64,000 nucleotides of DNA from JAPULR01 sp963665075 (GTDB lineage Bacteria > Chloroflexota > Dehalococcoidia > Lucifugimonadales > GCA-2712585): NCBI GenBank assembly GCA_963665075.1, contig OY762063.1:2356001-2420000 (forward strand), written 5' to 3'. This document shows positions 8,979 to 17,371 of the stretch, in pieces. A model generated the notes under the pieces. It was not told where the DNA came from, searched no databases, and worked only from the letters and a program-made list of their open reading frames with translations. The position numbers and the translations under genes are program-made. Every line of letters starts with the position of its first letter. Positions within the stretch are counted from its first letter, which is position 1.

Positions 8979-9008
8979 ATGGCAAAGCCGTTCCACATTC
9001 GGTATAAT
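8979..9008 (+). promoter_or_regulatory. Near-leaderless promoter of the 9017 gene
   Basis: ATGGCA (8979-8984) and a perfect TATAAT (9003-9008) are spaced 18 bp, and the ATG follows TATAAT by only eight bases. Transcription should begin within a few bases of the start codon and no Shine-Dalgarno is present, so the mRNA would be leaderless. Confidence 0.6.
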
Positions 9009-9016
9009 GACATAAT

Positions 9017-9715
9017 ATGGATATTGTTGTGTTGAGGCCCTCCCGCGAAGGGGAAATGCGTTCCGAATTGGCATTGCCTCATGGGGGAGGAATAGAGTTT
9101 GGTCTGGTGGATGCGGGTCTGGGCGACGGGCCGGGTTTGCTGGAGGAGATAGGCGCGGCGGGCGTCTATGTTTTGGGCGACGGGACGAGGGATCCGGTAA
9201 ACGGGTTCGCTAGCGGCGGGTCGGCATGGGGTTGGACTGAGGGGCAACGGGGGATATTGGTTCGAGGTTTGGAGTTGGATATGCCGGTTCTGGCGGTGGG
9301 GGACGGCTTCCTGCTGCTGAACGAGGCGTTTGGGGGGAAGCTACCTGAAGTTTCGTCAACGGGGACAGGGAATGACGGGGTCACGGGAAAGGCGGCGCGA
9401 AGAACGGTATACGTTTCGCCGGGGAGCAAGACGGCGGCGATTCTGGGAGCGGGAGGTTTTTTCAGGCTTGAAGGCGTGGGGCCGCTGCCGAGGTTGACGG
9501 AGAGGGAGAGGGCGCCGCGGCTGCTGGCTTCGGCATACGACGTTGAGGACGGGGCGGTGGAGGGGCTGGAGAGCGCGGAGCATGATTGGGTGATTGGGTT
9601 TCGGGCGGACTTGAGTTCGGGCAAAGGGCTGCCGAGGGGGTTTGGGGGGATATTTCAGGGGTTTGTGGAGAGGGCGGAGGAGTTTTGGGCGGGGAGGGAA
9701 TCACCCTCACCTTAA
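9017..9715 (+). CDS. Class I glutamine amidotransferase-like protein lacking the catalytic cysteine
   Basis: A 232-residue protein with the fold pattern of class I amidotransferases of the cobyric-acid/murein GatD-like group: GIEFGLVDAGLGDG, VYVLGDG, then the nucleophile-elbow region PVLAVGDGFLLLNEAFGGKL (about residues 90-109). In active relatives this region reads like PVLGICRGxQLLN with a cysteine nucleophile; here that position is Gly95. The usual late His-Pro-Glu is also unrecognisable (HDWVIGFRADLSSG). It is therefore probably a non-catalytic paralogue, perhaps a glutamine-binding or structural partner. It has a near-leaderless promoter and stands alone. Confidence 0.7.
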   Translation: MDIVVLRPSREGEMRSELALPHGGGIEFGLVDAGLGDGPGLLEEIGAAGVYVLGDGTRDPVNGFASGGSAWGWTEGQRGILVRGLELDMPVLAVGDGFLLLNEAFGGKLPEVSSTGTGNDGVTGKAARRTVYVSPGSKTAAILGAGGFFRLEGVGPLPRLTERERAPRLLASAYDVEDGAVEGLESAEHDWVIGFRADLSSGKGLPRGFGGIFQGFVERAEEFWAGRESPSP

Positions 9716-10640
9716 TCCTCTCCCTCAAGGGAGAGGAGATGGAGTTGGAAGGGGGAGGGAGAAAGAGGGGACTGGATTCCGGCTTTCGCCGGAATGACGA
9801 AGGAGGGAGACGGGGTGAGGGAGAAGATGGATTCCCGCCTGCGCGGGAATGACGGGGGGTAGTTTGGAAGGATGGGTGTGGTCGAGGGGATGGGATCCCG
9901 CTTTTGCGGGAGCAAGAGATGAGGGCGGGAGCAGAGAAGGGATGGGAATGATGGGGGAGGGGGAAAGAGGGGACTGGATTCCGGCTTTCGCCGGAATGAC
10001 GAAGGAGGGAGACGGGGTGAGGGAGAAGATGGATTCCCGCCTGCGCGGGAATGACGGGGGGGTAGTTGGGAAGGATGGGTGTGGTCGATAGGATGGGATC
10101 CCGCTTTCGCGGGAGCAAGAGGAGGGGGCGGGAGCAGAGAAGGGATGGGAATGATGGGGGAGGGAGAAAGAGGGGACTGGATTCCGGCTTTCGCCGGAAT
10201 GACGAAGGAGGGAGACGGGGTGAGGGAGAAGATGGATTCCCGCCTGCGCGGGAATGACGGGGGGGTAGTTGGGAAGGATGGGTGTGGTCGATAGGATGGG
10301 ATCCCGCTTTCGCGGGAGCAAGAGGAGAGGGCGTGAATGACGAAAGCGGGCGCTCGACCCTTCGACATGCTCAGGGTGAGCGGATGCGGGGATCTGGGTG
10401 AGCGGGGGCGGGCGATTGGCCAATCGCCCCTACGGGATATGTTGGTGGGTGGGGTTTCACCCCCATTCCCCGCTTTCGCGAGGACAGGCTCTAACCGTCC
10501 CCCGTCGAGGGGGAAGGGAAAGAGGGGACTGGATTCCGGCTTTCGCCGGAATGACGAGATGGGGGGATGGGGGGAAATTCGCTTGTGAGTATGTGGAGGA
10601 CTCAGGGGCGGGGGTGATAGAATGGGCGAGGGGGAAGTAT
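9716..10640 (+). repeat. Repeat island with three ~203-bp tandem units before gyrA
   Basis: There is no supported gene. A composite unit of about 203 bp is repeated three times with copies anchored at 9771, 9973 and 10176. Each contains an R1 hairpin of the GGCTTTCGCC type, another of the GCCTGCGC type and a variant with GGGATCCCGCTTT. The rest holds R2, an R3 fragment and another R1. A TAGAAT hexamer at 10618-10623 may be the -10 box for gyrA, although no convincing -35 box accompanies it. Confidence 0.9.
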
Positions 10641-10700
10641 ACATAATCAGTTGGGCGCCGGTTTGGGATTGCGCCCGGTGAGCAAGAGGTGAAGAAGTAG

Positions 10701-13160
10701 ATGGTTACCACGCCTGGAGAGAGAATCCGACCTATACGCATCCATGACGAGATGCGGACGTCATATCTGAACTACGCTATGAGCGTCATAGTGTCGCGGG
10801 CGCTGCCGGACGTTCGGGACGGGTTGAAGCCGGTGCAGCGTCGGATTCTGTACGCGATGCACGAAATCAGCCTGGGGCCGACGAATGCACACAAGAAGTG
10901 CGCGCGGATTGTGGGCGAGGTGCTGGGGAAGTATCACCCCCACGGGGACAGCCCCGTCTACGACGCGCTGGTTCGGATGGCGCAGGACTTTTCGCTTCGT
11001 CACCCGTTGATTGACGGGCAGGGGAACTTCGGCAGCATCGACGACGATCCGCCGGCGGCGATGCGATATACGGAGGCGAGGCTGACTCGCATCGCTCAGG
11101 AGATGCTGGCGGACATCCAGTTGGACACGGTGGACTTCGCGCCGAACTTCGACGATTCCATCCAGGAGCCGGAGGTGCTTCCGGCGCGGTTGCCGAATCT
11201 GCTGGTGAACGGCGGGGCGGGCATCGCGGTTGGAATGGCGACGAGCATTCCGCCCCACAATCTGGGGGAGATTTGCAACGCCATCCGCTATCTCATAGAC
11301 AATCCGGACGCCTACGTGGAAGACCTGATGAAGGTGGTTAAGGGGCCGGACTTTCCGACCAGGGCGATGGCGTTGGTGGGGAAGGACCGGGAGTTCGTGA
11401 AGCAGATGTATTCCACGGGCCGGGGCCGGGTGGTGATGCGGGCGAAGGTGGACATCGGGGAGTTGAAGAACGGGCGCTCCCAGATTGTGGTGTCGGAGCT
11501 GCCGTACCAGGTGAACAAGGCGAATCTGGTGGCGCGAATCGCGCAGATGACGCGGGACAAGAAGATCGAGGGGATTTCGGACATACGGGACGAGTCGGAC
11601 AGGAAGGGGTTGCGGATAGTGCTGGACTTGAGGCGGGGAGCGCAGCCGCAGATGGTGTTGAACAACCTGTACAAGCACACGCCGATGCAGTCTTCCTTCA
11701 ACGCGACGATGCTGGCGTTGGTGGAGGGGCAGCCGCAGGTGTTGAACCTGAAGCGGATGCTGCAACTATTCATAGATCACCGGCGGGTGGTGGTGGTGCG
11801 CCGGACGGAGTTCCTGCTGAAGCGGGCGAACGCGCGGGCGCATATTCTGGAGGGGCTGCGAATCGCAATCAAGTTCCTGGACATGGTCATCAAGCTGATA
11901 CGTGGGGCGGAGAACGTGGAGGCGGCGCGGGAGAGTCTGATGGTCGAGTTGGGGCTGACGGAGGAGCAGGCGCAGGCGATTCTGGACATGCAGCTGCGGC
12001 GTCTGGCGGCGTTGGAGCGGCAGAAGCTGGAGGACGAATACGAGGCGCTGCTGGTGACGATTGGGGAGTTGGAGGAGCTTCTGTCGGACCCGGGGAAGGT
12101 GTTGAGTCTCATCAAGGAAGAGACGCTGGAGTTGAAGAAGAAGTACGCGAATCCGCGGCGGACGAAGATAATCCGGGACGAGCCGACGCAGATTTCGTTG
12201 AGGGACCTGACGCAGCATCAGGAGGTGGTGATAACGATAAGCCGTCGGGGGTACATCAAGCGGATGCCGACGGCGACGTACCGGTCGCAGCTGCGGGGAG
12301 GGAAGGGGAAGCGGGGGATGACGACGCGGGAGAGCGACGCGGTGCAGCATCTGCTGGTTTCGGACACTCACGACATGCTGTTGTTCTTCACGAACACGGG
12401 TAGGGTGTACCGGCTGGACTGCTTCGAGATTGTGGGGGATACGTCGCGGACGACGCGGGGAACGCCGCTGGTCAATCTCATCAACCTGACGCCTGGAGAG
12501 CGGGTGACGGAGGTGGTGTCCACGTCGGAACTGGACCTGGACAGCAAGTACGCGTTGGGCACGCGCAAGGGGAAGGCGAAGATACTGGAACTGAAGAATC
12601 TGGCGAATCTGAGGAGCAACGGGCTGATAATCATGCGGCTGGACGCGGGGGACGAATTGATATCGGTGCGGGAACTTCAGGAGGGTGCGGAGATAATACT
12701 GTTCACGGCAAGGGGGAAGTCGATACGCTTTCCGATAAGCGAGCAACTCGTCAGATCCCGCACTGCCGGCGGGGTGAAGGGGATTCAGTTATTGGAAGAC
12801 GACGTGGTTGTGGGGATGGAAGCTATCTTGCCGAAGGATAAGATTCTGATTATCAGCGCCAATGGCATCGGCAAGCTGATGACGGTCATCAAGAACAGGA
12901 CGCAGCAGAGGGGAGGGCAGGGTGTGATTTCCTTCCGGGTGACGGAGAAGACGGGGCCTGTGGTGGACGCCAGGGTTGTTAGGGAGGGAGAGGAAGACGA
13001 GATATTCGTGGTCTCGGAGAAGTCGCAGGTCTACCGGACGAATCTGAAGGGAATAACTGAGTATAGCAGGACGGCGGGCGGGGTGATTATCTGGAGGCCG
13101 GGGGATGACGACCAGGTGGCGTCGATTGCGTGCTTCAAGAATGGGCACAAGAGGGCGTAG
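10701..13160 (+). CDS. gyrA: DNA gyrase subunit A
   Basis: An 819-residue breakage-reunion subunit of DNA gyrase, which cuts and reseals DNA to introduce negative supercoils. The N-terminal winged-helix/tower region contains VSRALPDVRDGLKPVQRRIL, the helix-4 quinolone region HPHGDSPVYD with Ser84 and Asp88 unaltered, and the active-site tyrosine Tyr123 in AAMRYTEARL. The C-terminal DNA-wrapping beta-pinwheel begins about residue 510 and includes a GyrA-box-like RGGKGKRGM. Intact Ser84/Asp88 shows no sign of classical quinolone-resistance substitutions. gyrB is not adjacent. The assignment is certain, although ParC-type family members are similar. Confidence 0.95.
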   Translation: MVTTPGERIRPIRIHDEMRTSYLNYAMSVIVSRALPDVRDGLKPVQRRILYAMHEISLGPTNAHKKCARIVGEVLGKYHPHGDSPVYDALVRMAQDFSLRHPLIDGQGNFGSIDDDPPAAMRYTEARLTRIAQEMLADIQLDTVDFAPNFDDSIQEPEVLPARLPNLLVNGGAGIAVGMATSIPPHNLGEICNAIRYLIDNPDAYVEDLMKVVKGPDFPTRAMALVGKDREFVKQMYSTGRGRVVMRAKVDIGELKNGRSQIVVSELPYQVNKANLVARIAQMTRDKKIEGISDIRDESDRKGLRIVLDLRRGAQPQMVLNNLYKHTPMQSSFNATMLALVEGQPQVLNLKRMLQLFIDHRRVVVVRRTEFLLKRANARAHILEGLRIAIKFLDMVIKLIRGAENVEAARESLMVELGLTEEQAQAILDMQLRRLAALERQKLEDEYEALLVTIGELEELLSDPGKVLSLIKEETLELKKKYANPRRTKIIRDEPTQISLRDLTQHQEVVITISRRGYIKRMPTATYRSQLRGGKGKRGMTTRESDAVQHLLVSDTHDMLLFFTNTGRVYRLDCFEIVGDTSRTTRGTPLVNLINLTPGERVTEVVSTSELDLDSKYALGTRKGKAKILELKNLANLRSNGLIIMRLDAGDELISVRELQEGAEIILFTARGKSIRFPISEQLVRSRTAGGVKGIQLLEDDVVVGMEAILPKDKILIISANGIGKLMTVIKNRTQQRGGQGVISFRVTEKTGPVVDARVVREGEEDEIFVVSEKSQVYRTNLKGITEYSRTAGGVIIWRPGDDDQVASIACFKNGHKRA

Positions 13161-13603
13161 GGGGATCACCCCCATCCTAGTCTTCCCCCGTCAAGGGGGA
13201 AGGGATAAGGGGGGATGGGCTCTCGCTTTCGCGGGAGCAAGAGAGGGTGAGGGGGGGATTTCATCCCCATCCCTTCGACAGGCTCAGGGTGAACTGGGGA
13301 CATCACCCCCATCCTAACCTTCCCCCTTCAAGGGGGAAGGGAGAAGAGGGGAGGGGGTTATTCGAAGGTCTCAGCAAGGGGGAAGGGGAAGAGGGGACTG
13401 GATTCCGGCTTTCGCCGGAATGACGGAGGGGAAGGGGGGGAAGGGGACGCTCGACCCTTCGACAGGCTCAGGGTGAGCGGGTTGCTGTATGTCTCAGGGT
13501 GAGCGGGGATTTCAGCCCCATCCCTTCGAGAGGCTCAGGGTGAGCTGGGGACATCACCCCCATCCTAACCTTCCCCCGTCAAGGGGGAAGGGATAAGAGG
13601 GGG
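13161..13603 (+). repeat. R1/R2/R3 repeat cluster
   Basis: No gene is seen in this 440-base gap between convergent gyrA and the flavin reductase. It carries three R3 units, three R2 units and one R1 hairpin, with a partial MITE right end (GGTTATTCGAAGGTCTC) near 13350. The G/C-rich palindromes could act as transcription stops for both genes. Confidence 0.85.
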
Positions 13604-14086
13604 TTAGGGGTGGTTGAGGTTGGTGAAGTGGCTTTCGTAGTAGAGGAGGGGGTTGGCCTTTTCTCCGAGGGACATTTCGTCGACGGAGCCTATGTAGATG
13701 GTGTGGTCGCCGTGGACGTGGGAGTCGACGACGCGGCATCCGAAGTAGGCCATTGAGCCTTCGATGATGGGGAGGCCCATTTCGCTGATGCGGTGGGTGA
13801 AGGGGGCGCCGATGCGGTCCTGGGGCTTGCGGGCGAAGTAGGCGCCGATTTCCTGCTGTTCCTGGCTTAGGATGTTGACGCCGAAGGCGCCGAGGGACTT
13901 GATGTATTCGTGGGTGTGGGTGTGGAAGGCGACGCAGACGAGGGCGAGGGGCGGAGTCAGGGATACGGAGGTGAAGGAGTTGGCGGTCATGCCGTGAAGG
14001 CTGCCCTCGTGGTCCAGGGTGGTTACGATGGTGACGCCGGTGGCGAAGCGGGCCATGCCGCCCCGGAAATCATCTTTGGTTACCAT
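13604..14086 (-). CDS. Flavin reductase family protein (FMN-binding)
   Basis: A 160-residue split-barrel flavoprotein of the HpaC/NTA reductase type, which reduces free FMN or FAD with NAD(P)H and supplies a partner monooxygenase. The family landmarks are present: FRGGMARFATGVTIVTTLD near the N-terminus, the flavin-binding GMTANSFTSVSLTPPLALVC segment and FGVNILSQEQQEIGAYFA. The last strand GDHTIYIGSVDEM contains the typical H-x-x-x-G. The ATG follows GGGGGGAA, and an upstream TTGACA with TACAAA at a short 15-bp spacing may be its promoter. No monooxygenase is adjacent, so the partner is unknown. Confidence 0.88.
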   Translation of the reverse strand: MVTKDDFRGGMARFATGVTIVTTLDHEGSLHGMTANSFTSVSLTPPLALVCVAFHTHTHEYIKSLGAFGVNILSQEQQEIGAYFARKPQDRIGAPFTHRISEMGLPIIEGSMAYFGCRVVDSHVHGDHTIYIGSVDEMSLGEKANPLLYYESHFTNLNHP

Positions 14087-14389
14087 AATTCCCCCCGTTC
14101 GGCGGTTGGGATACCTATTTTTGTATCAACGGGAAGGTTATGTCAACGGGAAGGGGGTGCGGGTTTTGGCGGGTTGTGGGTTGATTTGAGGGGAGGGGAC
14201 TGGATTCCGGCTTTCGCCGGAATGACGGGTGGTGGTTGGGGGGAGGGAAAGAGGGGAGGGTGGTATACTTGCGCGGCGGCGATGGTGGGGGAGAGTCGGT
14301 GGTTGGCAAGGAGGAGGTCGCTCGACCCTTCGACAAGCTCAGGGTGAGCGGTGGTGAAGCGGGCTTTAGTTCTCGGAGGAGGGATTTTT
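14087..14389 (+). repeat. Intergenic region with R1 and R2 repeats
   Basis: This divergent gap holds the upstream region of the flavin reductase, one R1 hairpin near 14200 and one R2 unit near 14325. The GGAGGAGGG at 14375-14383 is the ribosome site that fixes the start of the next gene. Confidence 0.75.
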
Positions 14390-15271
14390 GTGGAGTTGTT
14401 GAGGAGTTTGCAGTTCGTGCCGGGGAATCGGCGGGATATGTTGGAGAAGTCGCGGGGGTTTCGGGCGGACGCGATTGTGGCGGATCTGGAGGATTCGGTG
14501 CCGCCGGATGAGAAGTCGGCGGCGAGGGAGTTGGTGGCGGAGTTGGTTCCGACGCTTTCGCAGATGGGGCAGAAGGTTATGGTGCGGGTGAATTCGCTGG
14601 ACACGGGGAGGACGGCGGAGGAGTTGCGGGCGGTGGTCTCGCCTGAGTTGTACGGGGTGAGCTTGGGGAAGGTGGATTCGCCGTGGCACGTTTCGGAGTG
14701 CGCCAGGCTGTTGAGCGTGGAGGAGACGCGTCGGGGGATGGGGGAGGGCGCGGTTAAGATCATTCCGTGGATAGAGAGCGCGGCGGGGGTGTTGTCGGCG
14801 TCGGCGATTGCGGCGGCTTCGAGTCGGGTGGTGGCGATGGCGTTCGGGGCGGAGGATTTCACGAATGACATGGGGTTGCAGAGGACGGAGGGAGGGGAGG
14901 AGGTGGCGTTTCCGCGGGCGATGATTCCGATTGCGGCGCGGGCGGCGGGAATCGTGGCGTTGGACACGCCGTACGTGCGGTTTCGGGACGCGGAGGGGCT
15001 GCGTCGGGAAGCGGAGTCGGCGGCGAGCTTGGGATACAAAGGGAAGTTTTCCATTCATCCTGCCCAACTGGAGACGATAAACGAGGTGTTTACGCCACGG
15101 GAGGAGGATTTGGAGTACGCCCGTCGGGTGGTAGCGGCGTGGGAGGAGTCGACGGCGCAGGGACGGGGGGCGTTGGCGCTGGACGGGGAGATGGTGGACG
15201 TGCCGGTGGTGAAGCGGGCGTATAATTTGCTGGCGCTGGCGGCGGAAATTGCAAGGATGGAGGAGCGATAG
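14390..15271 (+). CDS. HpcH/HpaI aldolase / CitE-like lyase
   Basis: A 293-residue TIM-barrel enzyme of the citrate-lyase beta/malyl-CoA lyase superfamily, which cleaves or condenses (3S)-hydroxyacyl-CoA or citryl-CoA-like substrates. Typical landmarks are the start MELLRSLQFVPGNRRDML, metal/substrate residues in VADLEDSVPPDEK, the arginine strand VMVRVNS, IIPWIESAAGVL, the acidic MAFGAEDFTNDMG and the C-terminal FSIHPAQLETINEVF. I set the start at GTG 14390 because it matches the family N-terminus and follows GGAGGAGGG. It is the first gene of a four-gene cluster. A specific substrate cannot be read from sequence. Confidence 0.88.
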   Translation: MELLRSLQFVPGNRRDMLEKSRGFRADAIVADLEDSVPPDEKSAARELVAELVPTLSQMGQKVMVRVNSLDTGRTAEELRAVVSPELYGVSLGKVDSPWHVSECARLLSVEETRRGMGEGAVKIIPWIESAAGVLSASAIAAASSRVVAMAFGAEDFTNDMGLQRTEGGEEVAFPRAMIPIAARAAGIVALDTPYVRFRDAEGLRREAESAASLGYKGKFSIHPAQLETINEVFTPREEDLEYARRVVAAWEESTAQGRGALALDGEMVDVPVVKRAYNLLALAAEIARMEER

Positions 15272-15604
15272 ATGATTACGGTGACGACGGAAACTGTGAC
15301 GGGGAAGCGGGTTGTGCGGGTGTTGGGGATGGTGGAGGGCAGCACGGTGAGGGCGCGGAATCTGGGGCGGGACATCGTCGCAGTCATCAAGAGCCTGTTT
15401 GGGGGAGAGATTGTCGAGTATTCGGAGTTGCTGGCGGAGGCGCGGGCCGAGGCGATGGGTCGGATGGTGGAGCAGGCGGAGGGCATGGGGGCCAACGGGG
15501 TGTTGAACGTGCGGCTGGCGACGTCGGTGATAATGAGCGGGGCGACGGAGCTTTTCGCATACGGGACGGCGGTGATTTTGGAGGATGAAGAGACCAGTGA
15601 GTGA
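15272..15604 (+). CDS. YbjQ/UPF0145 family protein
   Basis: A 110-residue protein of the YbjQ (UPF0145, heavy-metal-binding domain) family, which forms homopentamers in structural studies of relatives but lacks a defined reaction. Landmarks are VLGMVEGSTVRARNLGRDI, the EYSELLAEARAEAMGRM helix and the end strand GANGVLNVRLATSVIM. The start ATG follows the previous stop directly with no gap. Its end overlaps the start of folB, so the cluster is transcribed together. Confidence 0.85.
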   Translation: MITVTTETVTGKRVVRVLGMVEGSTVRARNLGRDIVAVIKSLFGGEIVEYSELLAEARAEAMGRMVEQAEGMGANGVLNVRLATSVIMSGATELFAYGTAVILEDEETSE

Positions 15605-15968
15605 CCTGATAATTCTGGAGGGGATGCAGTTCTACGGCTACCACGGGCGGAACGCGGAGGAGCGGGTTTTGGGTCAGCCCTTCGTGGTGGACCTGGAGGC
15701 GGAGATGGACCTGTCGGCGGCGGGGGCGTCGGACGACATTTCGGACAGCGTCAGCTATACGGACCTGTATCGGGTGGCGAAGCGTCACGCGGAGGGGCCG
15801 GGGAGGGATCTGGTGGAGGCGGTGGCGGAATCTATTGCCAGCGAGATTTTGAGTTCTTATCCCGTTGAGAGCGTGAGGGTGCGGGTGATGAAGGCGCGTC
15901 CGCCGATTAAGGGGGGAGTGCTGGCGGGAGCGGGGGTGGAGGTTTTCCGGCGTCGAGAGGGTGGGTAG
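15597..15968 (+). CDS. folB: Dihydroneopterin aldolase
   Basis: A folate-pathway enzyme that converts dihydroneopterin to hydroxymethyl-dihydropterin and glycolaldehyde. About 123 residues, which is the normal length. It shows LEGMQFYGYHGRNAEERVLGQ at the start, the catalytic glutamate region and C-terminal lysine in RVMKARPPIKGGVLAGAGVEV, and SYTDLYRVAKRHAEGPGRDL for the pterin site. I prefer GTG 15597 (MSDLIILEGMQ), which overlaps the YbjQ stop; ATG 15585 is an in-frame alternative sitting too close to GGAGG. No other folate gene is next to it. Confidence 0.9.
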   Translation: MSDLIILEGMQFYGYHGRNAEERVLGQPFVVDLEAEMDLSAAGASDDISDSVSYTDLYRVAKRHAEGPGRDLVEAVAESIASEILSSYPVESVRVRVMKARPPIKGGVLAGAGVEVFRRREGG

Positions 15969-15971
15969 GGG

Positions 15972-16805
15972 ATGATTGATTTGACGACGGAGTTGGCGTT
16001 GTGGCAGCTGGCGGCGATGTCGGCGATTTCGCTGGCGGTGGGGTTGCTGGGCGGGTTCGTGGGGCTGGCTCTGGGGACGATGCGGCTGCCGGGGCTGCTT
16101 CTGATGGGGGTGAATCCGCAGGTCGCAGCGGGCACGAACATCCTGACAAGCGCGTTGTCGGCGATGGCGGGGGGTTATCGGCACGTGACGGAGGGGCGGA
16201 TTGATTGGGGGGTGGCGCTGTGGTTGGGGGTTCCGTCGATTGTGGGAGGGTTCCTGGGCGGGTTCTTTGCGGGGAGTTTTCCTTCGGGGCTGCTGATTGC
16301 GGTGGCGGGGGCGCTGGTGCTGTGGCAGGGGGTGGAGTTCTTCGGGCTGGCGCGTCGGCTGGCGCCGGCGGGAGAGGGTGGGGAGGCAGGCGGCGTCAAT
16401 GAGGGAGAGCCGGGGTTGACGGGGAGCAGGGGGGCGTTGGCGGGAGCGGGAGGCGCGGCCATCGGGCTGCTGGGCGGGGGCGTGGGGCTGATTCTGGGGA
16501 GCTTGCGGCTGCCGTTGATGATTCGGATTTTGAAGATTGGCCCTCGCCAGGCGGCGGGGTCCAACCTGGTGGTGGGCGCGGCGTTGGGGGTTTTCGGGTT
16601 TGTGGGACACGGGATTCACGGGGAGGTGGACCTGCCTCTGCTGCTGGCGATGGCGTCGACGGGGATGCTCGGGTCTTATTTTGGGGCGCGGTACACGGGG
16701 CGGGTGAGTGTGCGGAGTCTGGTGATTGTGCTGGCGTGGGTGCTGCTGGCGGTGGGGGTGATTCTGGTGGTGCGGGGAGGGAGGGATTTGGTGGGTTGGG
16801 TTTGA
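15972..16805 (+). CDS. Sulfite exporter TauE/SafE family membrane protein
   Basis: A 277-residue integral membrane protein with about eight helices and the two-fold TauE/SafE repeat, one copy starting GLLGGFVGLALGTMRLPGLLLMG and the other IGLLGGGVGLILGSLRLPLMI. Each contains a glycine-rich re-entrant motif. Members export sulfite, sulfoacetate or similar anions, but the substrate here cannot be specified. Only three bases separate it from folB, so it is the last gene of the cluster. Confidence 0.88.
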   Translation: MIDLTTELALWQLAAMSAISLAVGLLGGFVGLALGTMRLPGLLLMGVNPQVAAGTNILTSALSAMAGGYRHVTEGRIDWGVALWLGVPSIVGGFLGGFFAGSFPSGLLIAVAGALVLWQGVEFFGLARRLAPAGEGGEAGGVNEGEPGLTGSRGALAGAGGAAIGLLGGGVGLILGSLRLPLMIRILKIGPRQAAGSNLVVGAALGVFGFVGHGIHGEVDLPLLLAMASTGMLGSYFGARYTGRVSVRSLVIVLAWVLLAVGVILVVRGGRDLVGWV

Positions 16806-16841
16806 GGGATGGCTGACGGGGAGTCGGTTTGAGAGAGGGGC

Positions 16842-16934
16842 GATTCGTTTTTTAGATCTCATGCGTGGGAGCGATTCGTTAGAGAAATCGAATTTGTGCC
16901 TAAAATGATTCGTTTCGGGCATGATATTCGTTTC
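16842..16934 (+). repeat. Cluster of four ATTCGTTT motifs
   Basis: GATTCGTTT (16842-16850), GATTCGTT (16873-16880), GATTCGTTT (16907-16915) and TATTCGTTT (about 16925-16933) occur within 93 bases of AT-rich sequence unlike the surrounding G-rich DNA. A similar cluster is found at 31058-31166. No gene is seen in the interval. Confidence 0.6.
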
Positions 16935-16966
16935 AGAAAATTTTTTGCCGGCGAAGTTAGATTTAT

Positions 16967-17086
16967 TCATGGTTGTGCGTAGATGGAGCGGGGTGGGTTT
17001 TTGCGGGTTTGTCGAAGGCATGGACGGGGTGGAAGGGGAGGTTTGGGGGTATTTGATTTTTGGCGTATTTCGTCTATATGTTTCAT
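16967..17086 (-). CDS. Possible leaderless small protein, copy A locus
   Basis: A 39-codon frame begins MKHIDEIRQKSN and continues proline- and arginine-rich. Its ATG lies seven bases beyond the TACCAT box of a well-formed promoter, so it would be leaderless. The remainder has no domain and the composition resembles non-coding DNA, so it could equally be the decayed start of a lost gene. The same promoter and an M-K-H start recur at 31284. Confidence 0.3.
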   Translation of the reverse strand: MKHIDEIRQKSNTPKPPLPPRPCLRQTRKNPPRSIYAQP

Positions 17087-17156
17087 AGAAGGGATGGTAG
17101 CATGGGGAGGGGGTTGGTGGCAAGGGGGTTTTGGCAATTTTGGGGGGGACGTGCCC
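17075..17156 (-). repeat. Dispersed promoter module, copy A
   Basis: About 80 bp nearly identical to 31273-31351. On the minus strand it contains TTGCCA (17123-17118) and TACCAT (17099-17094) spaced 18 bp, extended by TGC before the -10, then an ATG seven bases on. An ATTCGTTT cluster lies roughly 150-230 bases downstream in both copies. Confidence 0.65.
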
Positions 17157-17371
17157 TCACCCCAGCCCTCTCCCAAGATGGGAGAGGGGTAAGAGGGGAT
17201 GGATTCCCGCGTTCGCGGGAATGACGGAAAGTGGGTGATTCGTTGGCGATGGGGTTGTAGGGGCGACCGGTCGCCCCTACAGGTGGTGGGAGACTGCTCG
17301 ACCCTTCGACAGGCTCAGGGTGAGCGGGGGGATGTGGGGAATTGGGTGGGAGAGGTGTTGGTCGCTAGAAA
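17157..17371 (+). repeat. R4, R1 and R2 repeats
   Basis: One R4 unit, an R1 hairpin of the GCGTTCGC type, a palindromic GGGGCGACCGGTCGCCCC and one R2 unit fill the gap before the GIY-YIG-like gene. No gene is seen. Confidence 0.8.

Noticed and set aside
9001..9030. TATAATGACATAATAT region as a dif recombination site
   Set aside because: It contains only a loose resemblance to dif half-sites, and the sequence is better explained as a -10 box directly before the start codon.
17258..17282. GGGGCGACCGGTCGCCCC as an operator
   Set aside because: The palindrome (and variants at 36655 and 56280) is embedded in repeat islands away from gene starts and seems to be part of another dispersed repeat family.
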